This document shows, piece after piece, positions 1 to 11,820 of a stretch of 64,000 nucleotides of DNA. Position 1 is the first letter of the stretch, and each line of letters opens with the position of its first letter. The translations under genes were made by a program, and so were the position numbers. Origin of the DNA: Cavia porcellus (taxonomy: Eukaryota; Chordata; Mammalia; Rodentia; Caviidae); assembly GCF_034190915.1 (NCBI RefSeq), contig NW_026947485.1, positions 49,277,519-49,341,518 on the forward strand, in the 5' to 3' direction. The notes below the pieces were generated by a model that was given only the letters and a program-made list of their open reading frames with translations, had not been told where the DNA came from and did not search any database.

Positions 1-1435
1 TGGGAAACAACCTTTGAATGATATGGTCAGCAAGTAGTGGAGTTGAAGTCTGAAGAAGACTAGTTCCAGTGCCCAAGATACCTCTGAATGATGAGAGGGG
101 GAAAAAATGGAGCCAGAAGTATGTGTATGATGGGGAGAAACTGAACATATCCACAAACATTTCATTCATTGGTTAGTGTTCTCCACTTCCCTTCCCAACT
201 GGAAGAACAAAACAGGAAGAACCTCTGAAAGAGGTTGCTGAACACAGTACACAGGATTGACCAGGAGAACAAGGAAATATAGGGTAGAACCAAAAATTCA
301 CCATGTCTTATATGTAGGAAATGTCCAGCCTACAGACAACTGGACAAGAGTCTATCTCAATAATCAGAGACGGTAGCAGCTGAACTTCACAAGTTGGACC
401 ACAGTCAGTAAATCATTCTGGCCACACTTAATTTCATTTTATTCTTCAAAGAAATAGCATAACATAAGCACTGGAAGGAGTCTTGTTCAAATCCCAAATC
501 CACTACTTGCTGCCCATGTGTCTTTCTGCAATGCTTAGTTTCCTCTTCTGTAGCATATCAGCAATAATTTTACTCCGTGAGGTTCCTGACATGAGAGAGT
601 GGGATTTTCTATGTAATGGTTCAGTTGTATAATGTTTGTTCTGTGGCTAACTCTCCTTAGATAGTACTTACTATTATTTTACTTTTATTCTTCCTCTCTG
701 CTACAAAAAATATTTAGTGGCATGTGGTGCAAGGGCCATTGAACAATAAGTCTAAGGAAGAATACTGAAAATATAAGCCTGAAAAACATGTACAGAACTA
801 CCCATATTACTCGAAGAATTTAGATAAGATCTGGTTTTAGGACCAATATTGCTTTCTTCTTGTTAGTAAAAGTATTTATAAGGATTGTCAATTCCAGCGA
901 AATACTATAAACAAGTATCAAAATTAAATTCTGAACATTAGTGACTTCTTTCCTAGCATATCAAAAGAACCAAATTATCAGCTTCTATATCAAATTGTCC
1001 CAAACATTTATTCAATAGATACCTACTCTTAAGAGTAACTCATTTGCGTTAGTTTTCAATTAATTAAGGGGGTTCAGTGTAACTCATTTGCATTAGTTTT
1101 CAATTATTTAAGGGGACTCAGTAAACCTAGTGATTTTCAAGGCATTTTTAACTAAATGAAGTTACTTACTTCCAGTAAGCACTAGACATGAGAGTTGGGT
1201 GATTTCCAAATGAAGAAAAGGTGCTACTAATTTGTTTACTTCAGTTTTAGGGGAAAAATTGCTTAAATAACTAACTTAAAGACAGCTGCCACTTGAATTC
1301 TTAAATCTATTACTTGAAATCACTCCTGGGGATTGAGCTTTATATTTGATAACATGTTATTTATTGCATGTGAGTCTTTTTCATTTAAGTGGATGTGTAA
1401 AAAAATATGTGTGTATGCTTTTAAAAAGAAAATAA
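1..1435. other. Unassigned AT-rich DNA
   Basis: No gene, RNA or recognisable transposon was found here. The only structure is a 44-bp direct tandem duplication at 1035-1122, listed separately. Confidence 0.5.
1035..1122. repeat. 44-bp direct tandem duplication, two copies
   Basis: Copy 1 is 1035-1078 and copy 2 is 1079-1122. Both run from GTAACTCATTTGC to a CAGT end with only a few mismatches and no spacer. It lies in otherwise unremarkable DNA and looks like a replication-slippage duplication. Confidence 0.85.
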
Positions 1436-1587
1436 GCCAGGAGTGGTGGCTTATGCCTGTAATGGCAGAATTTGGGAGGCTGAGGCAGGAGGATCATTGC
1501 AAGTTCGAGACCAGACTGGGCTACAAAGTGAGCTCAAGGCCTGCCTGAACTGTATGGAGACCCTGTCTCAAAAAGAGCAAAAAAAGT
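1436..1587 (+). mobile_element. B1: B1-type SINE (7SL-derived monomer)
   Basis: The sequence has the 7SL/B1 hallmarks in order: a GTGGTGGC start region, GGGAGGCTGAGGCAGGAGGA, the B box AGTTCGAGACC, and the GAGACCCTGTCTCAAAAA end. The motif around the B box (…CAGACTGGGCTAC…) recurs downstream as …GGCCTGCCTGAACTG…, which is the internal ~29-bp duplication typical of rodent B1. It ends in an A-rich tail. Short, non-coding, transcribed by RNA polymerase III when active; this copy is moderately diverged. A 71-residue frame through it is incidental. Confidence 0.85.
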
Positions 1588-1797
1588 AACTATAAACATT
1601 TACATGTATATATACATATATATGTACCCACAAGTTGAATACAATTTCACATATAACTGACTTTTTGCTTTAAAACACTCTAGAATTAAAGTAGAGTTAC
1701 AAAAAATAGAACACTGTTTCCCTATATCCTTCACCTAGAATCTCTTTAGCATCTTTCAATGATAAAAACTAACAAATTTACATTGGCACACATTGTG

Positions 1798-2150
1798 TTA
1801 GTCAGGGTTCTCCAAAGAAACAGAAGCAATAAGGTATTTCAGAGGATATTTATTTCAGAAGTTGCCTTACACAATTATGGAAGCCAAGAAATCCAGGCCA
1901 TAATATATTGCTTAGAATATGGATAACCAGGAAAGCCAATGGAATAATTCAGTGCAACTCCAAAGTCTGAGATCCAGCATAGGTAAAAATGCACTTCTGA
2001 TTCTGAGAATCTGAGAAATTGCTGGTATGAGTCTTAGAGTTTGATAGCCTGAGTAGCAAGACTTCTGATATACAAGCAGAAGACAATTGTCCCCATACAA
2101 AAGCAGAGAGATAATTGACCTTTGCTCTGCCTCTTTTTTTTTTTTTTTTT
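1798..2150 (-). mobile_element. Ancient LTR-like interspersed repeat, antisense
   Basis: The start (GTTAGTCAGGGTTCTCCAAA) and the following 'gaaacagaagcaat…ttatttcagaagttgcctt' match the antisense end of a very common old mammalian LTR-class repeat. The far end is indistinct and runs into a poly-T stretch at 2132-2151. The exact family cannot be assigned by eye. Confidence 0.45.
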
Positions 2151-3480
2151 TTAAGTTGGCTTAGGCGATGCTTTCCAACATCAATGAGGGCAAAAATTGT
2201 TTAACATTTATTGATTCAAATGCTACTGTCTTAAACAAACATCCTAGCAAATATACCCAAAAATGTATTACTAAATGTCAGATCATCTTTTAGTATAGTT
2301 AAGTTTAAATATAAAATTAACAAATGTAAGTGCTAATTTTCAAACTATAGATTTTATTTGCTTTTTATCAGTCTCATCATTAGTGTCATTTTGTCCATTT
2401 TGGGATCCTAAATTTCCTTTAAGTGTCCCAACTCACGTTAAGTCTGTAATACTTACTGAGATTCTTGCTGTCTTCCATGACTTTGGTACATTTAAAAAGT
2501 AATTTCAGGTAATTTTATGAAATTCTTCAATTTGAGGTTTGTGTCACATATTTTCATTATTAGAGCAATATTATGAATTTTGGGGACAAATACAACAATG
2601 GCATCGGATATTTGGGGTATGATTCTGGGAAATAAATAATATACTTCATTACTAATAGTGAAATTAAACTTGGTTATTTGGTCAATGTACTCAAATGTTT
2701 AGCTCATTTAAAGAATATACTTGTTTGTTTCAAAGAATTTTGAGATTCACGTAATCAAGATGGGCATTTTAAAGGATATGAAATCTGCTAATGTTTGCTG
2801 AAACAATGACTTTTTGTTTTATCAGTAATGTCTTCTATACAGTATTAATTTTTGATAAAGTGAAATACTTCAAATTTTATTTTATTGATAGCATCTTTCT
2901 TTCCTCAAGTGCTGAAGATGGACCACAATCTGGTATATCACACATGCTAGGTAAGTACACTACCGCTAGCTATATCCCTAACCCTAGGTAGGGTTTTTGA
3001 TATTTTATATAAAAACTCTTTTTATGCTCAAACTCAAATCATCACTTATTCCCTCTAAATGTCTTACAGCCTTGCTTTGCATTTAAGTCAATGCTCATTT
3101 TTATTTAATTTTTATAAAAGTTGTAAATTCAATGTTGAAGTTGGATATAGACATACAATTACTCTATTTGTTTTCATTCCTCTGTCAAAATTCAATGGAT
3201 TTTGTAGAAACTTATTTCTCAATTTTCCCTTTTGTTTCACTTATTTGTGTGTTTATTTCTTCGGCTATAGTCTTAAGTTGACATTATCTTATTCATATAG
3301 TTCCTTAGTGGCCTTACAATTGGGTAATTTGAATCCTCTGAACTACTTTTTCAAAAGAATAATAGAATTTGATTCTGTACTATGTTTGCTATTTAGTACA
3401 TTTTTTAAAATTTTAGAATCAGTTTATATGCCATGTGGTAAACATGTTATAGACTTTTTTCATAATCCCAAGGAAAAATT
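2151..3480. other. Unassigned AT-rich DNA
   Basis: I recognise no element here. The longest open frame in the window (221 codons, 3059-3724, + strand) begins here but runs on into the L1 5' region at 3.55 kb. It has the Phe/Leu/Tyr/Ser-rich composition expected from translated AT-rich DNA, so it is not called as a gene. Confidence 0.45.
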
Positions 3481-3549
3481 CCAAATTAATAGAGTCATAC
3501 CTTTCCTTGGGAAAAAAAATGAAAATAATACTTACGCTATTTGGGTTCA

Positions 3550-6100
3550 GATTACATGCCAGAGGGCAAGCTGGCTGGAAGACTATGAGTCAGTGATCTG
3601 GGCCTCCTGCATTGCTTCCCAGAGGGCAGGCCAGGTAAAAGAGTGTAAGCCCTACCATAACCCTGAGACCCAGGACAACAGCCTGGCACACAGATGCAAA
3701 ACACACCTGTGGAGGGTGAAGTAATCAGTGAAGCCAGTAACGTGGAAGTATCTGAAGCAACCGTGAGGAGATAGTAATTGGACCCAAGAAAACTCCACTG
3801 GCAGAAAACCAGTCCAAGCCCCACATCCAGAGGTCAATATCAGCTCCATACCCAGCACATCTCTGGGATGCAACACAGACATTACCCAAATTTGTAACAG
3901 TAGAAGAATAAACTGAACATGGATGCTCCTATGAGCCCACCAGTTGCCATCAGGGACTCGTAGCCAGTGCTGGTGGGAAGAATCAGCCATTCAAGTTCCC
4001 ACGTGCCTGCCTTTTCCCATGTGGGGAATGACAGTGTAGCCACACATGGCTGGAAAAGCCTGCCCCACACCCCCACCATGTCCTCAGGAACTCAAGTTAA
4101 GAGAAACTCAGGTGTCTGACCCATTCCCATACACTGCAGACAAGCAGCCAACATGGGAAGTGCCTGGGTCCCCATAACCAGCTCATCCAGAGGAATCCAG
4201 GAAAATGTCAAAAAAAAAAAGGAGCAAAAGACAATCTCAGGCCTCCAGCCCACACACAAACAATTCTAAAAGATACAGAAGAAGAAGAAATTGAAAGTTG
4301 CCCACCCAAAACTTCTGAAAAGATAGCAACTGAAGTAAAGAAACAACTTCATGAGGCTGTAAAAAGTAATAAGGTCAGAAATAATATCTCAGGTAAAAAA
4401 GAAATCACGAACATAATGAAAGGAATACTGAGCATATCTAAAGACACAGATTTTAAAAAAAGAGGGGCATAGAAAAACAATGGAAACCTTGAATAAACAA
4501 TACAGGAAAGAACTACAAAGCATGAAACAGATTCAGAGTGCTATCCAGGAAATTAAAAACTCCATTGAAAGCTGGCAAAACCTCTTGAAAGAAATTGAAG
4601 ACAGACTTTCAGACCTTCAAGACAGAATTAAAGCTATCAATCAAGAAAAGAAAGATCTCTTAAAAATAACATGGGACCAGAAAATAACAATTCAACTGCT
4701 GCAAGATAACTCAAAGAAAAATAACTTAAGAGAGATAGGTGCCAGTGAAAAAGCTGGGGTCAATACAAATGACATAAAAAGACTATTTACTGAAGTAGTA
4801 GCAGAAAACCTCCCAAGCGTGGGAAAAGGACCTGAAATACTGATAAGTAAGGCATATAGAACTTCAACTAGCCACAACCAAAATAAATCTACACCCAGAC
4901 ATATAATAATCAAAACTCCAGAAATTTAGCCCAAGAACAGAACATTAAAGGCTGATACAGGAAAAAAAAAGATCAATTATAAAAGAAAACCCATGAGAAT
5001 CATGGCAAACTTCTCAACACAAACCATTAAGTGAAGGATAGCTTAGAGTAAGGTGCTTCAAGTCCTGAAAGAAGACCACTTGCCACCCAGATTGATGTAC
5101 CCTGCAAAACTTTCTTTCAAAATTAATGGAGAAATAGCAACTTCAATGATAAAGAACAACCGAAAAAATCAATGATCATCATACCAACCCTACAAAGAGT
5201 GCTGGACGATATTCTAGAGAGAGATAAAAGTAATCGTGGTTCCAGGAATAGTGGCAGAGGTGAATCACCAAGCAGGGCAGCAGTTGGATGGAGGGGAAAA
5301 GTTGGGGACCAGTGGCAGAGGGATAGCATAGCCAAAGATCAGTCACAGCATGGTGGTCATAACCAGTAACGTAGATGATTTCAATTCACCAATAAATGAA
5401 ACAGGCAAATGGATTGGGAGACAGTATCCATCAATATGTTCTACATAAGAAACACATCTGACTCGAAAAGAAATTCGTGGGTTGAAGGTCAGAGGAGAGA
5501 AAACAATGCTGTATGTGATAAGGACCAAGAAAAAAGCAGGGATAACTTCCCCATCTACACCACAGAATGGATAAGAAATGGTATTTTTATACAATGGAAA
5601 ACTTCTCAGCTATATAAAAGAATAATCTTGAGGAGCTTGTAGGTAAATTGATGCAATTTGAGACCATGTTCAGGGGTAATATAGTTTGAACAACATTGAT
5701 GAACGTTGTGCTGTCTCCCAAGTATAAAAACCTGAAAGAGTTAGTGAAACCCAAAATATACAATAGATATTGTGAAGGTGAAAGGGCAAGAAACATTTAA
5801 AAAAGGCAAGTGGTTAATTTCCTATTATCTTGCTTTTGCAGTCCTGTATCATTTTCATGATTTTGTTTGGTTTGGCTTTATTTTGTTTTGTTTGGTTTGA
5901 TTCTGTTATGCCTGATGGTATGGACAGTTATTTTGAAGAGAACAAGATATATTATGGTAGCCATTGTTCATTTCCTGTTATCTTATTTTAAAGTTCTATA
6001 TTTCTATCATTGTTCTAGTTTTATTGGCTTTATTTTGTTTCATTTTGTTTGGTTTTATTCTCTTTAAAATGAATTTTTAGAAAGATATTTAGGTTTAGAT
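3550..6100 (+). mobile_element. L1 retrotransposon with most of ORF2 deleted
   Basis: Parts run in L1 order: a GC-richer 5'UTR-like part (3.55-4.2 kb) with a repeated CCAGAGGGCA motif 60 bp apart (3559 and 3619), ORF1 remnants (4.2-5.35 kb), the first part of ORF2 near the endonuclease start (about 5.36-5.55 kb, including LYIRNTSDSK-like residues), the last codons of ORF2 (about 5.55-5.65 kb, WIRNGIFIQWKTSQLYK), then a 3'UTR rich in TTTTGTTTGG and 'ttattttgaagagaacaagat' units. About 3 kb of ORF2, including the reverse transcriptase, is missing between the two ORF2 pieces. The 5' and 3' ends are approximate because no target-site duplication was found. Confidence 0.8.
4200..5345 (+). pseudogene. 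L1 ORF1 remnant (RNA-binding protein)
   Basis: ORF1 protein of L1 is a trimeric nucleic-acid-binding chaperone that coats L1 RNA in cytoplasmic particles. The clearest open part is 4480-4929 (149 codons): a Lys/Glu/Gln-rich coiled coil (METLNKQYRKELQSMKQIQS…) followed by the start of the RNA-recognition domain, with 'EAYRTP…ARHIIIK'-type residues here as KAYRTS and TPRHIIIK. Stops and frameshifts flank it: the segment before 4480 and the C-terminal part (to about 5345) are in other frames. It cannot encode a full protein. Confidence 0.8.
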
Positions 6101-6804
6101 GTCATGTTTGGGTACTGCTTGAAGTAATTAAGTTAGAAGTTTATCACAAAAAGCATCAAATCATATAATTAGGTAACATAAACAAGGTAAAATAATGAGC
6201 AAACCCATTAATAAAGACTGACTTCTTTACCAAAAAAAAATCTATTCAATAAGAGGCTGGCTCCATTTCTATCATAACTTTGAGAAAAATAGGCTTTCTG
6301 ATACACAAGACAAAGGTTAAGGAACAACCATGATCCTGCTTAGGAAATGAGACTAAAGCACTTGTTACCATCTCTCTATTTAGGTGAAACCCTGAGATCA
6401 TACAAGTCAAGGAACTCTGTGTTATAGTGTGACCAGTCAAATTACAATCCTTAGAAGCATCAATAATATACCAACCAAGAAGATAATGAGGCTATCTTGC
6501 TTTTAATTAAAAAAGTCTGTTGAAACAAAAGATTAGTACAAGTTGTTCTCTCCACAGCACAAAATAAATCCCCCTCCTGACTTTTAAAATCAATCCACAT
6601 AAATGAGAGAATTGATTAAATTAAAATCTTTCCTAGAACTCTTAAATCTTAATTTAAAAGACTGAACAGAGCAAGAACTTTTGAAACATTACTCACATGT
6701 ATTTTATATGGTACATGTGTATAATATAAAAAGATTGACTTAAATTCTTTTTTGGCATGTCCTTCTTGACTACAAAGTAATGAGCTTCATTTGAATTCCC
6801 CCTG

Positions 6805-6848
<44 letters not shown>

Positions 6849-7044
6849 CATATTCCAAAATATGTGCCATATATTTATATTATTTATTATGGGCAAATTC
6901 TTCAAGGGAGTAACTTCCCATATGTCCATAAACAATATGCCACATAAACACTTATACATAAGAACTATTTTGAGCTGACATCAATTGTCAAGAAGTGACA
7001 CAAAAAAATTCTTTCTCTCCCCATCCTCTCTGAGTTTCTTTCTC
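6100..7044. other. Unassigned DNA with a (CA)n tract
   Basis: No recognisable gene or element apart from the dinucleotide repeat at 6809-6845. A short poly-A at 6231-6239 follows an AATAAA, but I could not attach it to an element. Confidence 0.4.
6809..6845. repeat. (AC)n microsatellite, about 37 bp
   Basis: A perfect AC dinucleotide run of about 18 units. Confidence 0.95.
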
Positions 7045-7049
7045 CTTGC

Positions 7050-7345
7050 TGAGACACTACCCTACACCCACAAGATGTTTATTTTGGCTCACATTTAGAA
7101 AGTTTCATCAGGATGAAACATAATAATCGCATGGTGGGAAGGCCTGGGCAGAGAAAAGTTGCTCATGTCATGGTTAGGAAGCATATAGACAAGTACAAGG
7201 CCAACACACTTTCAGACCATACCTCAGTGGACCAACCCCTTCCCACTGGACCCCATTTCCTAACAGTATGTCAGCTATATCACCCTCATATTCAACTACT
7301 TTGCAAAAGTCCTGCCTATGAGTTCATGTGCCCTTTTGGGACATT
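7050..7345 (-). mobile_element. MaLR-type LTR, antisense, decayed
   Basis: The stretch opens with 'tttattttggctcacattt…catcaggatgaaac…atggtgggaaggcctgggcagag'. This is the pattern seen when rodent MaLR (MT/ORR1-like) LTRs are read on the opposite strand: the reversed AATAAA/R region, then the pyrimidine-poor U3. Edges are not sharp. Confidence 0.4.
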
Positions 7346-7429
7346 CTTGGTCTGAACAATAACACAACCACCCACCAGGAAGTGAAACAGATTCTTAATT
7401 ATTGGAGAAAATTCCAGACTCTGTCAAGA

Positions 7430-7800
7430 TCAAAGAAGATACAGATAAACCCACATAATAAAACTTGCTAAAACAATCACATTTTCCAGAAGTTTCAGGA
7501 GATGACTCTCCTGAGATATCAATCAACCAGAACACAATTTAATCAGGATTACCTATGCTGCCAACTATACAGACTTCTCAGCTACACAAAGCCTCCAAGT
7601 TGGCTTTTGCTTCCCCTTTCTAAAAATCCCAAATTTTCTGTCAGTGCTCTGAAGACATACCTTGAATCTGTTTATCTGTGCTTACCAGCTATGCTGAATA
7701 AAGCTCCTTTTCTGCCCTTCACTATTTCTCATCTTCGTGATTGGTGTTAGTAGATGAATGGCCTGTTTTAATCTGGTGGGACCCCATGAACCAGGGCGTT
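7430..7800 (+). mobile_element. Possible LTR fragment with polyadenylation signal
   Basis: The block ends with AATAAAGCTCC at about 7698, then a pyrimidine-rich stretch and 'ttcgtgattggtgttag', reminiscent of the R/U5 part of a retroviral LTR. I cannot define the U3 start or a target-site duplication, so this is tentative. Confidence 0.3.
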
Positions 7801-8411
7801 TGCCTTAAAACTCTGGTAGCAATCACCACGTAAAAAATGAGATGCTATACATATGCATCAAAAGATTGGACATTGCAATATTATGTGCTGAATGCTTTTC
7901 CAGAGAAAAATAAGAAAAATGAAGCTTTAAACAATGAAAAATAAACTAGAAGAGAAGACATGGAAATATTAATAATAGCTAAAAGATATCAATCTTGTAG
8001 AAGCCTAGGGTAATAGAATTTTGTAGTAAATCTCCATTCATATCTAGCCATCTTAGTTTTAAATTTAAAACCCTATGTTTATGTCAACAGGACTGAAAGA
8101 TTCTGCCAAGATTAAAAGAAAAAATTATTTGCTTGTAAAAGCCTCCTTTATCTTGGCTAAAGAAACAGAAATATTAAAGATAAGATATTAAAAATTATAA
8201 TCAAAGAAACATTTACTGAACAACATTGGCATTGTAAAAGTAAAAAAATTAGCAGTCTCCCAAATCTTCAAAAACAGAAATTTATAAATATATTTCTATT
8301 CACATTTGAAATTAAGAAAGTATCATAGAAAAGATTGATAGTCTGTTTGTTCTTGTTTCAGAATTGGAGGCATAATATAATAGCAATAGTGCCATACAAT
8401 AAATGGTTGTA

Positions 8412-8566
8412 ACTGGACATGGTGATACATGCTTGTAATAACCTGGGAGGCTGAGACAGGAGGATCACTGCAAGGCCAGCCTGGACTACATAGAAGGTTC
8501 AAAGCTACCTTGAGTTACACAGTAAGACTCTATCTCAAAAAAAAAAAAAAAAAAAAAAAAAAAACC
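8412..8566 (+). mobile_element. B1: B1-type SINE with target-site duplication
   Basis: B1 hallmarks are present: GGGAGGCTGAGACAGGAGGA, AAGGCCAGCCTGGACTACAT, then the duplicated 'ggttcaaagctaccttgagttacacagt', GACTCTATCTC, and a 28-nt A tail (8537-8564). It is flanked by imperfect direct repeats at 8396-8411 (ACAATAAATGGTTGTA) and 8567-8583 (ACAATGAAATGGTTATA), as expected for L1-mediated insertion. The pure tail suggests a relatively young copy. Confidence 0.9.
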
Positions 8567-8583
8567 ACAATGAAATGGTTATA

Positions 8584-10584
8584 TTATTTAATTCTAAACT
8601 TTAAAATGGGGGTTATATGCTTAAGTACCTTCTTTTCAAAATTTTCTTCTAACTGCTTTCTCAATGCTAAAGAATGGAAGCTCTCTTGAGGCCATCTGGT
8701 CAATACAGAAAGAGCAGAGTGTAACTATCAAAGACATTAGATATAGTCATGATAGGCTACAGGATAAAAACTAAAAAGATATATGACTACATACTGAGGC
8801 CCTCAACCTTACAGTGAAACATTCCATTCACTTATCCCTTCTACAAATCCTAGAGTGTCATAATTTAATATAAATTTAATTTTTAAGGTGAGAGTAGAGT
8901 GAGCATTTAGCATGTGTTGCCTTTCTGCAATGAATCAGGCTCATACATATCCTTGATGAATCAGAGATAAGTACAAGATGGCTGCTGCCTTGTAGAAGCA
9001 AATTATCTAGAAGACAGACAAGCTCACAGCACACACAATATTAAAGGAATAATTCAAAAGATGTTACCACAACAGTTGTTCCCACATTGCTAACAAAGTA
9101 ATGATAATGGTATTAAAACCTGATCACTAAAATATCTATTACATATTTTTCAGTATTCAAGACATTATGCTAAAGTTATTAACAAATATTAGTTCACTGA
9201 CAACTTATCTAGGAAATAAGTCATGATTATCATAAATATCCTATTTTGCTATGATGAAAAGCATTTTAGGGAGGTTACAGTTATCCAGATGTTAAAGGGA
9301 AGAGTAAGACTAAATCCACTCTGAGGAAAAGGTAATCAACCATGCTGTTATCTTAACAATAGGATACTCAGAGTCCTGTAAAAGCACTACAAGGTGACTT
9401 AGCCTAAATGAGATTCAGAAAAAAATTTTCTGAGAAAAAAGTATTTATGAAGTCAAAACAAGTATTAAGAGTGTGAAGACATAAAACAGTTCCAGAAGTG
9501 TTTCATTAGTACAGCATGAAACATGAGCTGGCTGGGGAGTTCAATGAAGCTGAAAGCCCCGATTTGTCAAGGAATAGGTAGTTAATGTTTGACCTCCATC
9601 TCATAACCTACAGAGTCTGTATGGAATTTCTAATAAGGAAGTAAATAACAGATTTGCATTAAGAAATATCTGCTTAAGAGAGAGCCATACATTAGTAATT
9701 TGAGGAATGATTTCAAATAAGCAAGCCTGAAAGGAAGCTGGACAGGATCAGGAACAGAAGACTGTGTTATTAACTTTCATATTTATAGCATAAAAAGTGA
9801 TAAATGCTAAGAATATGTTAAACTCTTCACATCTCTCCTTAGTAACCTTGCCCTTAAATAAACAGCCCATTAATCTAAATGTCACGTAGTATTTCCTTTC
9901 CCTATCCTAATCAACATAACTTAAATCTATCATAGGGATTAGGTGAGTTTTTCAAATAAGCAAAAGATATTATTGTGTTTTCTCTCACATTTTAAGACCA
10001 AGGAGAAAAAAATTATAAATGTCCAATATCCTGTCTCATTATTTCAGTGATAGTACTTCTTCCTCTACAAGAAACAAAGATTATAAGCTGATATACACGG
10101 ATATGCTGAATGAATGACTGTGAAACAGAGTTGGAAAGTTAAAGTACAGAATCAACACAAATAATCATACAAAATTTTGCATTTATATTGGCCACCTCTG
10201 TTTGACAAATCCAAGTTATGGCTTAAAAGATTAACAGAAATGTAGGAAAACTAATGTCATTCATTGATATGTTAATACCATACAGGGCTTGGAAATGAAA
10301 AACACAAAAATGTTGCAACTGGAGAGTACAAGATTCCTTTACTGTTGATATCCTAAACCTGCTTGGGCACTAACAGCATCCTAAAACTCAATAAAGTTAA
10401 AATAAAATTTATAAAAATAAATTATCTCTTATACTGATATTTCCTTCCTTTCTTTTATGACAGCAAAGTTTCCATTTGCAACATAACAATGCATTTAAAA
10501 GTGAATTCTCCCTGAATATTTTTGTTTTAAAAACATCTTGGCTAAAGTAACTGATATAACTTTTTACATATATTTAGTTTTCTT
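8584..10584. other. Unassigned AT-rich DNA
   Basis: I found no gene, RNA gene or recognisable transposon in these two kilobases. Confidence 0.45.
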
Positions 10585-10680
10585 TTTTTAGTTCTTTGAT
10601 TGATACATAATAATTGTACATATTTATGGGATAAAAGGTGATATTTTTATTTTTCTCATATATTAAGATAAAAAGTAATT
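10585..10680. mobile_element. Small fragment resembling old L1 sequence
   Basis: 'ttgattgatacataataattgtacatatttatgggataaaaggtgatattttt' closely resembles a phrase frequent in old mammalian L1 remnants. Too short to place within the element or to orient safely. Confidence 0.3.
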
Positions 10681-10788
10681 CATTTTAAGAAATATAGCCT
10701 TACCATAAATATGAACTCGCTTCGCATGATTTTAAAAATATGTGGTAGTAGAAAAAGGTAATCACCACCAGGAATTCATTTTAGATAA

Positions 10789-11135
10789 TGCTATAGTCTG
10801 ATTGTTAGTGTCCTTTCAAAATTGACTTATGTGGTTCTACTACCAAAGGCAACAGTATTAAGAAATGAACCTTTAAAAATTAGTCATGAGGACTCTACTA
10901 TTATGAATAGAATTAGTGTGGGAAGTATCAGGGAGCCCCATTGCTTCTTCCGCTATGTACGGTGACACCTTGAGGATAGCACTTTATGGATGTACAAAGC
11001 AAGCCATCACCAGACATGGAATCTACTGTCAGCTTGATTTGTACCTCATAGCCTATGGAATTAAGGGCAGAACTTTCTGTCATTTATAGATAACCGGAAC
11101 TAAAATACTGTTATATAGCAATCCAAGCAAATACA
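10789..11135 (+). mobile_element. Solo MaLR LTR (MST/MLT1-like)
   Basis: It starts TGCTATAGTCTGA and follows the MaLR LTR order: GTGTCC…CAAAATT, '…aacagtattaagaaatgaacctt…', 'gtcatgaggactc…atgaatagaattagtg', 'ttcttccgctatgt…gtgacacc', 'catcaccagacatggaatctactg…cagcttga', and an end of …CAAATACA. About 347 bp, the usual length for this class. No matching 5-bp duplication is preserved. Such LTRs are relics of ERVL-related non-autonomous elements and can keep weak promoter activity. Confidence 0.7.
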
Positions 11136-11450
11136 AAAGGTATTTTAATGTCTAACTTTATTATCTTAAATTATTATTCTGCTTTCTATATGTATGTTCT
11201 TTCAATATTTTATGTCACAGGATAATAATCAAAGCAATTAAAATCAACTGGTCTAATGTTTCTACATAGTTAACAATATAAATTACATCTAATGCATACT
11301 ACCAAAGCATCTACATTTGAAGCTCCCTAGATATTTAGTATCTCAGACAAAACATCTATGTGATGGACTATTTTATCATTGTGTAGTTAAAATTTAATTC
11401 CATATCATACACACAGCATATTCTCGGATGACACCAACCACAGGCATCAA
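11136..11450. other. Unassigned DNA
   Basis: AT-rich and without a recognisable feature. Confidence 0.4.
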
Positions 11451-11554
11451 CTCAATGAATAGTTACCAGTGAACAATCTCATATAACAAAGCAGGTAAAA
11501 TCTTGTGCTTTTGTGTGTACTTAGAACTAGTTACATCCCAAATGTACGAGAGGC

Positions 11555-11820
11555 AGTATGAAATAGGAAGAAAATGTTCAAAAGGAAAAGGAAACTGAGA
11601 AGAGGGGAAGGGGAAAATGGAAAGGAAAACAAAAAAATGAAAAAAGAAGGATAAAATGGAAACAAAGCTTTGGGAGTGGGGAGGGGAACAAGGATAGAAA
11701 AGAAGGTAGAGAAATGGGAAGAAAGAGGAATCAAGATATGTCGTGTACAGACACAAATTCCCCATAATGAATATTATCACTGTGTATCTAAATTGTACCA
11801 ATAAACTTAATTAACTAATA
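11555..11820 (+). repeat. Purine-rich tract, possibly an L1 3'UTR remnant
   Basis: Between about 11555 and 11735 the + strand is almost entirely A/G (GGGGAAGGGGAAAATGGAAA and similar). It is followed by 'aattccccataatgaatattatcactgtgtatctaaattgtaccaataaac'. A G-rich polypurine tract shortly before an A-rich end is a known property of L1 3'UTRs, so a 5'-truncated L1 tail is the likeliest source. The 112-codon Phe/Ser/Pro-rich frame on the minus strand is a consequence of the skewed composition. Confidence 0.45.

Noticed and set aside
3059..3724. 221-codon open frame, the longest in the window
   Set aside because: Composition is that of AT-rich DNA, no domain is visible, and its last third runs into L1 5'UTR sequence.
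6250..6540. Possible second LTR fragment
   Set aside because: Only a vague resemblance; no ends, polyadenylation signal or duplication found.
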